Origin: Heterocephalus glaber
Taxonomy: Eukaryota > Chordata > Mammalia > Rodentia > Bathyergidae
Direction of reading: 5' to 3'
Assembly: GCF_000247695.1 (NCBI RefSeq)
Contig: NW_004624751.1
Coordinates: forward strand, 21,453,159-21,517,158
Length of the DNA stretch: 64,000 nucleotides
Positions 37,000 to 46,899 of the stretch are shown piece by piece (the first letter of the stretch is position 1; each line of letters starts with the position of its first letter). The notes under the pieces were generated by a model, which saw nothing but the letters and a program-made list of their open reading frames with translations, did no database searches and was not told the origin of the DNA. Position numbers and translations under genes: made by a program.

Positions 37000-38410
37000 A
37001 ACCTTTGAGGGTATGGCTTCAAAAATGTAATAAACACTCTTCTAAACCTAAAAGGAAGGTGGCATATATACTTTACACAAAAATTTTTCATAAAATTGTA
37101 GGCTCTTCTTAGACCTTGTAAAGTCCTTCCATGGACTCACCTAAGGGTCCCCATAGAACTCAGACCAGAAAATACTTTCTAACAGCCATAGAAAATATCC
37201 TTGGTACAATAAATCAGCATTGTTTGCTATTTCCTTCATTTTAATATTTATCGTGCTATATGCTGAGGAGGCTATGTTGAATATCACAAAGTACTCACAG
37301 TCCAGAGACACTGACAAAGGAGTCAAATGTACTACAGCATGGTTTGTGTTGTTGTAGTAATAAATATTGGGCAACAGGATAAGGGGAGTATTTTCAGATT
37401 TGTGATTTCATGGATCGAAGATTTTCAAAAGAAAATATTGGGCAACTGATATGGGTGATTAATTTCCTACTTTCCCATGTAAGTACATTAAAACAAATGT
37501 TCTACTGTATTATTACCCTCTTTTTGTAAAATGTTACGACCCTAAAAGAAGAAATGTATAGTTTTGAAAGAAATGAAAATACTTGAAATTAATTGTATAT
37601 ACATTTTTGAGAATATATTTTTCTCATTTCACCCCAGAGCTCTAAAAACTTCTCATGTATTAGTTAGTACTAGGCAGTTAATACTTGAATCTATTTTCAG
37701 GCATCACTGAAACATTCCCAGAAGATCTGTCCAACTGAATATTAAGAAAGAAACAAAGGAGAAAATAAGAAGAGAGAAGAATCAGAACAAAGAGTCCAAG
37801 CAGATGAAATTGTTGTTGAAAGGCTCAGATATGATGCATATATAAAACTTGTGCATGTAGGGTAGTAATGAAGTGAGTTCAAGTACTAGGAAATTTCTTA
37901 TGGGAAAGGTGAAATGGGCCAGTATTGAAAATTATTTGGAATTGGACTTGAGCAAAAGAGTGTTAGATGCTGATGGGATCTAGAGGCAGTAACTGATGCT
38001 GGTTGGAATAGAGGGAGCTGTGAGAAGCTTGTGTGAAGACTGATCCACGCTGAAGCCATGTGTAAAAGAAAATTAAGCAGTGAGGTGTCCCTACTATGAT
38101 GAGGACCTGGCAGCTTCACAGAAGAGGAGTTAAAGTTGACAGGTAGTGAGTCCCTGTGTAGGAAGGATGGTAGAGGCCCCCTGGGAAAGGCTGGTTGTGA
38201 AGCACCATCTGCCCAGCCCACTGACAGGAAGACAAGTGGGGAGGCAGCTTTCAGGAAGACCTCTCCTTCGAGGAGATCTTCTTTCCTAGGTGGAAAGCAG
38301 GTGGAAATTGAAATTGAGTGTAATGGTGAATACAAGATACAAGGCAGAAACAGCGGAATTTGAGATAGATGCACAAACATAAAAACCTATAGAGGCAGTA
38401 TTACCTTATT
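37000..38410. other. Unique sequence, nothing recognised
   Basis: Contains a 160-codon minus-strand frame at 37898-38380 with no recognised domain and an ordinary base composition. No splice or promoter context supports it as a gene. Confidence 0.3.
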
Positions 38411-38434
38411 TTAAAAATAACTTGAAGATATTCT

Positions 38435-38575
38435 TTGAGGCACAAGAATCATAAGTTTGAGTCCAGCCTAGGCAACTTAGCAACTTCATGAGACTTTATT
38501 AAAAAAAAAACAAACAAAAAAGCCTGGTATGGAGCTCAATACAATGGCCCTGGTTCAATTTCCAGTACTTCAAAT
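38435..38575 (+). repeat. B1-dID SINE, 5'-truncated
   Basis: Right part of B1 (AAGTTTGAGTCCAGCCTAGG) and an A-rich linker, then a degraded ID unit (TATGGAGCTCAATACAATGG and GGTTCAATTTCC), followed by a (TA)n run at 38580-38602. Confidence 0.68.
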
Positions 38576-38862
38576 GATAAAATATATATATATATATACA
38601 TATATTTTTCTCTTATCTCTGTGCCATGATTTTCTTTAACCAGTGTATCAAGATAGTCAAACCTTAGCAAATACATAATACACTTTTTAAAAATTTCTTA
38701 GAACTGAATGAATACTATTGGTTGGAATTTGCTGACAGTGATTTTTTTAAAGTTTCAGCTTTTAAATAACTTATTAATAGATTAGTTACCTAGACATTCA
38801 CATTCTGGGCAATTTAGAGTAATTCACGGTGTTATACATTCTGAAATTACTTCTTTTTTGTG

Positions 38863-38920
38863 TGGTCCTGGGTATCAAATCCAAAGCCTCAGACATGCTG
38901 TGCACCAAAATAACCTCTTT
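38863..38920 (-). repeat. ID-type SINE, reverse (degraded)
   Basis: GGTCCTGGGTATCAAATCC followed by GCCTCAGACATGCTG resembles the reverse ID body; the A-box end is lost. Confidence 0.5.
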
Positions 38921-38929
38921 CAGATAAAT

Positions 38930-40000
38930 CACAAATCTATCTGCAGAGGAGACTTCTCTTCCAATACAGGACTACTGCTACTGAATAATCTGCTATCAAG
39001 AAAAACAAGACTTTCGACAGAGAACTGTTAATATGAGAGTAGATGTAGAAAAACCATTCTGACGGAAAATTCTGACCATGCCACAAGTATCCTTTATAGT
39101 TGGATTCTATTGAAAGAACAGTGTGCATTATCAACAGCTCGCTTTCAGATGCTTTCTACTTTGCCATGTGAATATTTAAAAGCCACTTTCCCTGGAACAA
39201 CTATTTCCTACCTGCCTTTTCCTCCACCCAAGATTCTCCTTTTAAATCTGTAGCAAATAATTTTAGATACATTTCTTATTATAGCATTATCACAATGTGC
39301 ACAAACATCTCCTTTTTTCTTTCTCCTGCCATGTGTACACATAATGGAGTTTCTTATTAAATATACATGCAATTCCTCGTTGCATATAAATGTAACTCAT
39401 CCAAGAATAAGGGAGGCCCTGCAACTCTGCTATTGATTGGTCATAAGCGCAGTGTGATATCTGAATGGTGTTCTTGGGCTTTCTTTTAAAAAAAGAAAAG
39501 CTGAAAGAATCATGTAACTTTATCAACCATCAGGAACAGCCGCAATGTGGCTTCCTTCTTACATATTTATTAGGCTGCTTTATTACATATTTCTGAGACC
39601 ACAGAAAGCGGAAGCTGCTTTTTGACTTTGTGAAGACAACTTACAGTCATGGGACTAGGTCTTCATCAGGCATATTAATCACTGGAAAAAATGCCAGTTG
39701 GATGAAAGCCAGACTACTACTTTGGAAGTAAAGGGAATAGGAAGTTAAAATTAACCAGTAGTGAAATATTTTGTGGTTCAAGTGCCTCTCAGAGAAAACA
39801 CCAAGAAGTACCATGGATGACATCCTTTGAATAAGCCAAGCAAAATAATATTTCTCACATTCAAACAATTTCACTTTAATGTTAGGTATAAATGACTTGA
39901 AATGCACAAGCAAGAATGTTATGTAGGGAAGAAGGAGAAAATCAGAAGCTTGTTAAGGGACAGTAAAAAGGACTTGGAAGGACGATCTGTTGTTTTGTTG
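38930..40000. other. Unique sequence, possible conserved noncoding blocks
   Basis: No repeats or genes are recognised. The parts 38940-39200 and 39340-39500 have mixed composition reminiscent of conserved noncoding DNA, but this is untested. Confidence 0.25.
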
Positions 40001-40730
40001 AAGGTGCACTCTTCTCAGAAAGCTTTTCTCCCTCCGTTTTGGGAGTGCTAAATTACATTATTGGAAAACACACTTGGATGGGTGACTTAAGCCAAGTCTG
40101 CACACACTGGTTGAAACCTGTATCTATTGACTTACAAGCTGGATGCATGTGTCAAAATGCAATCCAGTATTTTTGCAATAATAGCTAGCAGTCATGGCTG
40201 TAAATTATTTATGGAGAGTATTCAGTGCAAACAGGTTAGTGCACACATCCTCTTCAGCTTGACTGCCCTGATTTTAGATCACGCAGACATTCAACTCCAC
40301 GGAGATCTGCTCTTATCACTGCAAACCCTAACAGGGGGCTTCAACTGCAGTCAGTTCAGCGACTCAAAGCTGCCTGGACACTTGCTAAAGCTCTACCTCA
40401 AGGTTCACCGCATAAACATGGTCCCTCTGCCCTCCTACCACACACTCGCCTGGCCCCGGCGATGTATGGTGGTATCAGACAAGAAGGCAGATCGATCTCC
40501 GGAGCAGAGGCAGGGCCGTGCTCCCCTATCTTTGTGCAGAAACATGGAAGAATGTGCCCAGCAAAGGCCACTGGTGATCTTAACACAAGCTGACATTTCA
40601 CTAATGCCATGATGCTGAGGCTGGGAAAAAGCTGGCTATCCAGCCAACCCCTCAGTTTACGTTTAAAGAAACCTGGTGCCCTATTGCAATGCGGAGCATG
40701 GATTTCCCCTTCTGCCCTGGACTGTTTCAA
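40001..40730. promoter_or_regulatory. CpG-retaining unique block with a 152-161 codon open frame
   Basis: Compared with its neighbours, this segment keeps more CpGs (for example near 40281, 40361, 40409, 40448, 40458 and 40500) and has no repeat signature. An open frame on the plus strand spans 40127-40612; the first ATG is at 40157, giving about 152 codons. The product shows no domain, signal peptide or membrane segment I recognise, and a 110-codon minus-strand frame overlaps it. A conserved regulatory element is more likely than a gene. A lineage-specific or pseudogenic coding segment cannot be excluded. Confidence 0.3.
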
Positions 40731-41289
40731 CTGTGGTCATTTCCATTTCTTCTCGGTGATCACTATAGACAGGTAGGCCATCACATAGATGACCAGAAAG
40801 GTTACAATATCTTTTGTGTTTTAAGAATTAAAGCCACATGGGAAAGCAAACTCTCTGTAAATATTTCAAGAAGGCTACTCTGCCTTCCCCATCAAACAGG
40901 CAATTAATGAGATATGGACCATGGCTGTCCCAGGTCAGAGAAGTATACATTTCACTATATCTCCTTTGTCCTTTAAGATGGAACGATACTGCAGACTTTC
41001 CACTGTTTAAGATAAAGAACTTTGTCATAAGAGATCACAGCTTTTACTTGTGGTAGTAGAACAGGATGTGGGTTAAACTATGTGTTCACCAATTAATAAA
41101 CTGGATAAAAGAGATGCTAGCACAACCCTGGAGCAAAACTTGGTAATGTAATGAGTACTCCAAAGTAGGCACAGTAGAAAATAAAATCTTTGGGTTCTAA
41201 AATTAACCTCCTTCAGGATTAAACATCAACTCTCTATCTCCCAAATGGTTTCTCAGTGTTAGGAATCAAAAGATAATATCTCCACTGGT

Positions 41290-41455
41290 AACAGACCATT
41301 GTGCTGGGAGTCAGGTGCGCTGGATCTGCCATGTAAAAATGCACACGACTGTGGCCCATTTCTTCAACTTCTCTGAACACCAATTTCTCCATCTGTAAAG
41401 TGGAGGAGATAGAATATTTCCTAATCCTCATGCTGTAAGGACAAAATGTCACAAA
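41290..41455 (+). repeat. MIR SINE
   Basis: GGGAGTCAGGTGCGCTGG, CAACTTCTCTGAACACC, and CATCTGTAAAGTGGAGGAGA occur in MIR order. Confidence 0.75.
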
Positions 41456-41459
41456 GTCA

Positions 41460-42000
41460 GGAGGTTATTGTAGTAACCTCTCGTAGGCTGAAGGCCTCTG
41501 AAGATATATTGCTGTCTTAATATCTGAAGACTGTGAATGTATTAATGTATCCTTAATTTGAAAGAAGGGGGTTGTACTCACAGGCGTAATTAAATAAAGG
41601 ATTTTGAGTGGATGTCATTCTGGATTATCCAGGTAGTCCTTAAATCCAATGGCAACTGTCCTTAGAAAATACGCAGTCTAAGTCCTTGGAAAAGATTCAG
41701 ATCCTTGGAAAAGATAGTCCAAAGACATTGGCAAGTGTCCCTGGAAAAGACAAACCTAAACAAAAACCCATCAAGATAGAGGCAGAGATTATATGAAACC
41801 ACAAGAAATGTCTCAGCTTGCCCAGAAATGCTAATGGTCACCAGAGCTATAAGAGGAAAGGAAGGATTCTCCACTAGAGACTTTGGAGGGAGCATGGGTT
41901 GCCTGACACTTGATTTTGGACTTAAAGGCTCTAGAACTATAAAAAAATGAATTACTACGAAGCCACCATGTTTAACCCACTAGCTATCTTAGCAAAATTC
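41460..42000. other. Unique sequence with a small tandem TCCTTGGAAAAGAT duplication
   Basis: Two close copies of TCCTTGGAAAAGAT near 41682 and 41701, and a diverged third near 41738. Otherwise nothing is recognised. Confidence 0.4.
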
Positions 42001-42009
42001 AAATTATTT

Positions 42010-42390
42010 ATTAGAATTATCCCATGATCTAGCTCCACTTTTATTCCTTCCAGTCTTCAGGTGTGGCTGCACCCCCCACCTCTACACACCCTGCCTCTGC
42101 TTTGCTCCCTTTTGGCTTCCACACACCTGGTGGAAGCACTCAGTCCAAACTCCTCGGTTTCCAATGCTTCCTAAAACTCCAGGCAGGCTGACCCTTCTGG
42201 GCCTGTTCCAGACTGCTTTCTAGTTATTTCTTGTATTTTATTATAGAACATGCCACTTGTTTACTCAAATATTTCTTCCACATAACTCTGAACTCTCTGA
42301 GATTATAAAAAGTCTTATTCATCTTGATTTTCGCAGTACTTAATATAGTGTCTGACTTCTCATCCATGCTCAATATTCATTTGCTAAATT
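42010..42390 (+). repeat. L2 LINE 3' region
   Basis: CATGATCTAGCTCCACTTTT, CTGGCACC-like blocks, CTGACCCTTCTGGGCC, CACATAACTCTGAACTCTC and a terminal CATGCTCAATATTCATTTG match the degenerate L2 order. It ends just upstream of the inverted-repeat structure. Confidence 0.6.
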
Positions 42391-42414
42391 AACTAGTTTA
42401 TTAACAATGTTTTA

Positions 42415-42627
42415 ACATGTAATAATTTACCTAATCTTTTAAAAGACAAGTGAAATGAAGGCTAATATATATATATATTTTCAAATATATATATTTGAAA
42501 TTAGAGTTTCTAGATTTGACTTCCAAAAGTTTAATTCTTCTCTTTCTCAACTTTCTCTTATGCAAAAAGAATAATATCAGCCTTCATTTCACTTGTCTTT
42601 TAAAAGATTAGGTAAATTATTACATGT
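42415..42627. repeat. 49-bp perfect inverted repeat (hairpin 1)
   Basis: Arm 42415-42463 is the exact reverse complement of arm 42579-42627 over 49 bases. The match extends inward to 54 bases with one mismatch. The 115-bp spacer contains a TA run and a separate perfect 22-bp palindrome at 42479-42500. No known transposon end is recognised. Perfect identity in neutral rodent DNA implies a recent event or active homogenisation. The arms abut a second inverted repeat exactly at 42627/42628. Confidence 0.95.
42479..42500. repeat. 22-bp perfect palindrome
   Basis: Reads TTTCAAATATATATATTTG followed by AAA, and is identical to its own reverse complement. It sits in the spacer of the larger hairpin. 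Confidence 0.9.
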
Positions 42628-43079
42628 GGTGGTATCAAAAATAAAGAGTCACTGTGAATCCTCTCCAGGAGAATGTCCATGGTACTGTCTACACTAGCTT
42701 TGACTAAGCTTGCTTCTAGAACAAAATTTTATCTGTCATTAACTTTCTGAAAAAAAGTCAATGGAAAGGATAAGGCCAGCTGAATCACCAGGGCACCAGG
42801 GAAACATTCAGAATACAATACCAGTCCACTATCTCTTGAGGCATGGCAGAAAATAGATATGTAGCAGACAGGGAAATCCATGTTTATAACTTGTAGTAAG
42901 GTGGTAACTTACAGCCTTATTGTCTAATTTTTTTGAAGCAAGGAAGAAATTTTAATCCAATGTAGTCACTGCAATGAGTCATTAAAATTTATTCAGCAAA
43001 TATTTTAATGAGTGTTATTTAGAAAACAGTATGGCAAAAGTATTAAATAAAATTTGGACTCTTTATTTTTGATAACACC
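42628..43079. repeat. 23-bp inverted repeat bounding 452 bp (hairpin 2)
   Basis: 42628-42650 (GGTGGTATCAAAAATAAAG and on to GAGTC) is the reverse complement of 43057-43079 at 22 of 23 positions, with the mismatch at 42632/43075. The interval could be a short non-autonomous DNA transposon with terminal inverted repeats, but the family is not recognised and no clean target duplication is visible. It could equally be the product of a template-switch rearrangement together with hairpin 1. Confidence 0.85.
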
Positions 43080-43099
43080 ATGCATAAGGACCATGTTAA

Positions 43100-44290
43100 T
43101 TAGAAAGTGAGACTTCCAGTTACTATCAGAACAAAAGAAACTTTTACTCAAATTCTAATTATACTCACTAATAGAAAGATGGAGACAGGGTCCTGGATCT
43201 AAGCAATGGAAGATGGATGGAATTTGTAGAAAAGGCTAAGCAAGGTTGAAAAAAAGCAGGCAGTGGCTGTGATTTGGAAAGAGATGCAGGATAAGAAAGA
43301 ATAGAAGGAAAGAAAGAAAAAGAATAGAAGCGAAGTAATAATGGCAAGATCAAGGAAAGAGAGAAAGGGGAGAACCCAGGAAACTAGAAGAAGCCTTGAT
43401 GCTACCCTGTCTCTGTCATCAGTTTAGAAAGTGCCAGCAAATATTTATCAAGTCAAATGTGTGATAATTTAATAATCATCTCTACACATTTCCTAGGCAA
43501 GTGGTAAGGATTAATTTTCATGCAATTAATGAAATATTTGGGACAAAATAGCTCTGAAGAGTAGCAAATAGATCACATTTTAAATGCTTTGAAAACAAAC
43601 AGCAGATAAACAATAGCGATTCGGATGCATGGGTTTATGGGTGTTCTCACTGTGAGAAGGTTTATCAGTCAACTGCAAGGACTGTCCTAAGTCCCCTGTC
43701 ATGTATACAATATTCTGGTGGTGCACACACGTGTAGGCACATGAATGAAAGTCAAATTGTCACTAATTACGATTTCCCATTCTAAAACAAACAACCAGCC
43801 TTATTTTATATGCAAGTGATATTTACCTCTATAAGTAAACCACTCCTTAAAGAGGGTTGTGTCTTAAAGACAACTGTTGACATTTATTGAAAAAGTATAT
43901 AAAACATTTTTCATAGTTATACTAAGTCCATAAGTTTCAAGGCCAACTTATTACCTTTGTCATGGGGAAAAAAATCAAATCCCGTACCAACAGTAAGCAC
44001 ATAGTAAGCATTAAGCTGTTAGGTTAGCGACAGGGCTCTCGGTGGGAGCTGGAGAGGCTCTGAAGACAAAATGTGGGTTGGAGAGCAGGACTGTGAGGGA
44101 GACAGAGAGTGCATCCTGGAGATTCTGGGTCTTCCCTTCTATTGTCTCCCACTTGCCTTCTTTGCCATTAATAGCAGCAGTTTTTTGCACCAGAATGTTC
44201 TAATATGGCCTACTGACTATAGGGTCTGAACTCAGTCTAACAGTTTTTTCTCAATTTACCTGCCACTGAAGGAAAGCACAAAATGAAGAA
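43100..44290. other. Unique sequence, possible conserved block at 43440-43830
   Basis: 43260-43380 is purine-rich. 43440-43830 is a mixed-composition unique stretch without a repeat signature. No gene is supported. Confidence 0.3.
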
Positions 44291-44299
44291 TGAGAATGA

Positions 44300-46015
44300 T
44301 CAAAGGATTTTTGTTATTTTAATTGTTTTTTCAAATTCACAAATAAAAATAGTATATATTTACTGTGCACAAGATGTTTTGAAATTTGTATTCATTGTGG
44401 AATGGCATGATTGAGCTAATTAATGTGTGTATACTCTCACATAGTTAATATTTTTGTGGTGAGAACACTTAAAATCTGCTTTTATTAAATTTAAGAATAC
44501 AATACATTGTTTTAATTATAAAAACAAAGCATTAAAAGAGGTTTTTTGACCTTATACTTCATAACTGAAATTTTGTGTCCTTTGATCAACATCTTCTCAT
44601 CTTCCCCACATATGCAGCCTCTGGTAACAACCGTTCTACTCTATACTTCTAGAAGAGCCACTCCTTTAGATTTCACATATGAGAGACATCATGTGGTATT
44701 TGTCTTTCTGTACATGGTTTACTTCACTAAACATAATGACCTCCAAGTTTATTCATGTTGTTACAGATGGAAAGATTTTTCTTTCATTGTTTTAGGCTAA
44801 ACAGTATTCAATTGTGTGTCTACCACACATTTTCTTGATTCATTTGTCCTTTGATAGACACATAGGTTGATTCTATGTTTTCAATACTATGAATAACAAT
44901 GCAATAAATATAGGAATGCATGTATGACTTCAATATCACAATTCCATTTTCTGTAGTTATATACCCAGCAGAGGGATTGTTGGATCATATGGCAGTTCTA
45001 TTTTTAATTTGTTGAGGAACGTCCATACTGTTTTCCATAATGGCTATACCAGCTTACTTTCCTACTAGCAATGTGCAAGGATTCCCTTTGTCCCCACATT
45101 TTGACCAACACTCATTAACTTTTGCCTGCTTGATTTTAGTCATTTGAACTTGTGTGAAGTGATAGTTTGTTGTGGTTTTAATTTGAAATTCTCTGATCAT
45201 TAGAGATTTTGACAACTTTTCACATACTCATTGATGATTTATATGTCTTCTTTTGAAAGGTGTGTATTCAGGTCATTTGTCCAATTTTGAACAAGGTGTT
45301 TGTTTTCTGTTATTGATTTGAGATTTTTATATATTCTGGATATTACCTTTTGCCAAACATAAGATTTGCAGAATTATTCTCCCATTCTGGTGATTGCATC
45401 TCCTCTCCTGTTGTTCACTTCCTTGGCTATGCAGAAGTTTCTTATTTTGATAAAATCCCATTGTCTAGTTTTGCTTTTTTGATTGTGCTTTTGGGGTCAT
45501 ATTCAAAATATCTTTGCCCAGATGAATTTTGCAGAACATTTCCTGGCTCTTTGTATCTATCTAGTAGGTTCACAGTTTCAACCATACATGCAAGTCTTCA
45601 TTGAATTTTGAGTTGATTCTTGTGTAGTGTGTGAGAAAAAGATCCAATTTTACTGTTTAAGCTCCATGTGAATATCCAATTTTCTCAATACCATTAGTTG
45701 AAGAGACTTTCCTTTCTTCATGGTGTGTTCTTGGCAATACTGACAAAAATCAATTAATTGTAACCAGATGAATTTAATTGTGAGTTCTCTATTTTGTTTT
45801 ACTGGTTTTTGTTTTTGGTTTTTTTTCCTTAAATTCTTTTATTGGTACATTTTAGGTATACAGTACATTTACATTTATCATTGAGTGCTTGTACCTGTAC
45901 ATGATGTGTCTTGGTTCTTATTTTTTCCCCATTTTTAATGTAAGTACTATGCTGTCTTTTTATTGTAACTTTGTGTAAACTTTGAAGTCATTTTTTTGGT
46001 CACTTTTAACAAAAA
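44300..46015 (-). repeat. Old LINE-1, 5'-truncated, reverse, split by a younger L1 tail
   Basis: The reverse complement carries the L1 ORF2 C-terminal region and 3' UTR. Recognisable plus-strand strings include TTGTTGGATCATATGGCAG, GTCATTTGTCCAATTTT, TATTCTCCCATTCTG, and CTTGGCTATGCAGAAG. After a 120-bp interruption at about 45808-45940, the old element resumes with AGTACTATGCTGTC and AACTTTGAAGTCA, which fit the next part of the same L1. The coding frame is destroyed. Confidence 0.88.
45808..45940 (-). repeat. Lineage-specific LINE-1 3' end inserted in an older L1
   Basis: The reverse tail T-run and then TTTTATTGGTACATTTTAGG, followed by CATGATGTGTCTTGGTTC and CCCC, match the other lineage-specific copies (A-type). 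It interrupts the old L1, so it is younger than its host. Confidence 0.8.
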
Positions 46016-46689
46016 GACAGGATAGTAAAAATTTACCTATGATATAGTTTCTTATTTACTTTTAATTTTTAAAAACTTCCTTAGAAATTCAAAGCCCTAC
46101 CCAGAAGCTATGAAAAATTTGGGAGAACTATTGAGAAATGAAATAATATTATTGTGCATAAAAAACCACTAAGGCTCCAGGTACTTGGGATATTTCCCTA
46201 AAGGTACTGGGATAAAATGATGGGTATGGAATGGAGAAGAATTCAGAAACAAAGAGGGATATCGACAGTGTAACGCTAGGGCTGAGAACACGGTGATGAG
46301 TTACACTTCTGCAACCTCAAACAACAAGGGGGAGAGAAAGCACTGTTCCCTCTTCTTGCTCCTGACTACTCACTCCTTTACTTTCTGCCACTGCATTTTC
46401 ATAAAGCCTCTGAAGAGAACATGACATCCTAGGGAGCAAGAGGAGGGAGAAGGTTGGGGTGCAGCTGGGAGGTCATCAGTGCATCTTCAGTTTCTGATAT
46501 ACACAGGCAGAGGCAACCTACAATTAAAGGAAACCTCCACTGAGACCAAGTGGCAGGAGTACGTCAGTTAATCAAGTATTTTGTCCTCAGACATTCAGAA
46601 AGGATATACACTTTCAGAGAATCCCAAGGTTTAAATTTTAGACTCATTACAGAGAGCATAGCTTGACCTAACAGAAAAACAGTACACTG

Positions 46690-46890
46690 GGCTCAGAAGA
46701 CCTGTGGGTTTTTCTTGCCTCTTTCACCTTCTCATCTATGACCATAGGCAAGATGCTTTGCCTGAACTCGAGTTTCTTCACTCTAAAGGGAAGGCAGCAC
46801 TATCTCACTTACAGAGCCTGGGAACATGAGCCGAAGCAATGTATGTAAAGTGCCTAGGCCCTGGAAATATGGGGCTAAACAACTATAAAT
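46690..46890 (+). repeat. MIR SINE
   Basis: GGCAAGATGCTTTGCCTGAA, GAGTTTCTTCACTCTAAAGG and GTATGTAAAGTGCCTAGGCC are the MIR core and tail in order. Confidence 0.75.
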
Positions 46891-46899
46891 ATTACCTCC

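Noticed and set aside
37898..38380. 160-codon minus-strand open frame
   Set aside because: No recognisable domain, start context, splice sites or conserved motif; a length of this order is expected by chance in 64 kb.
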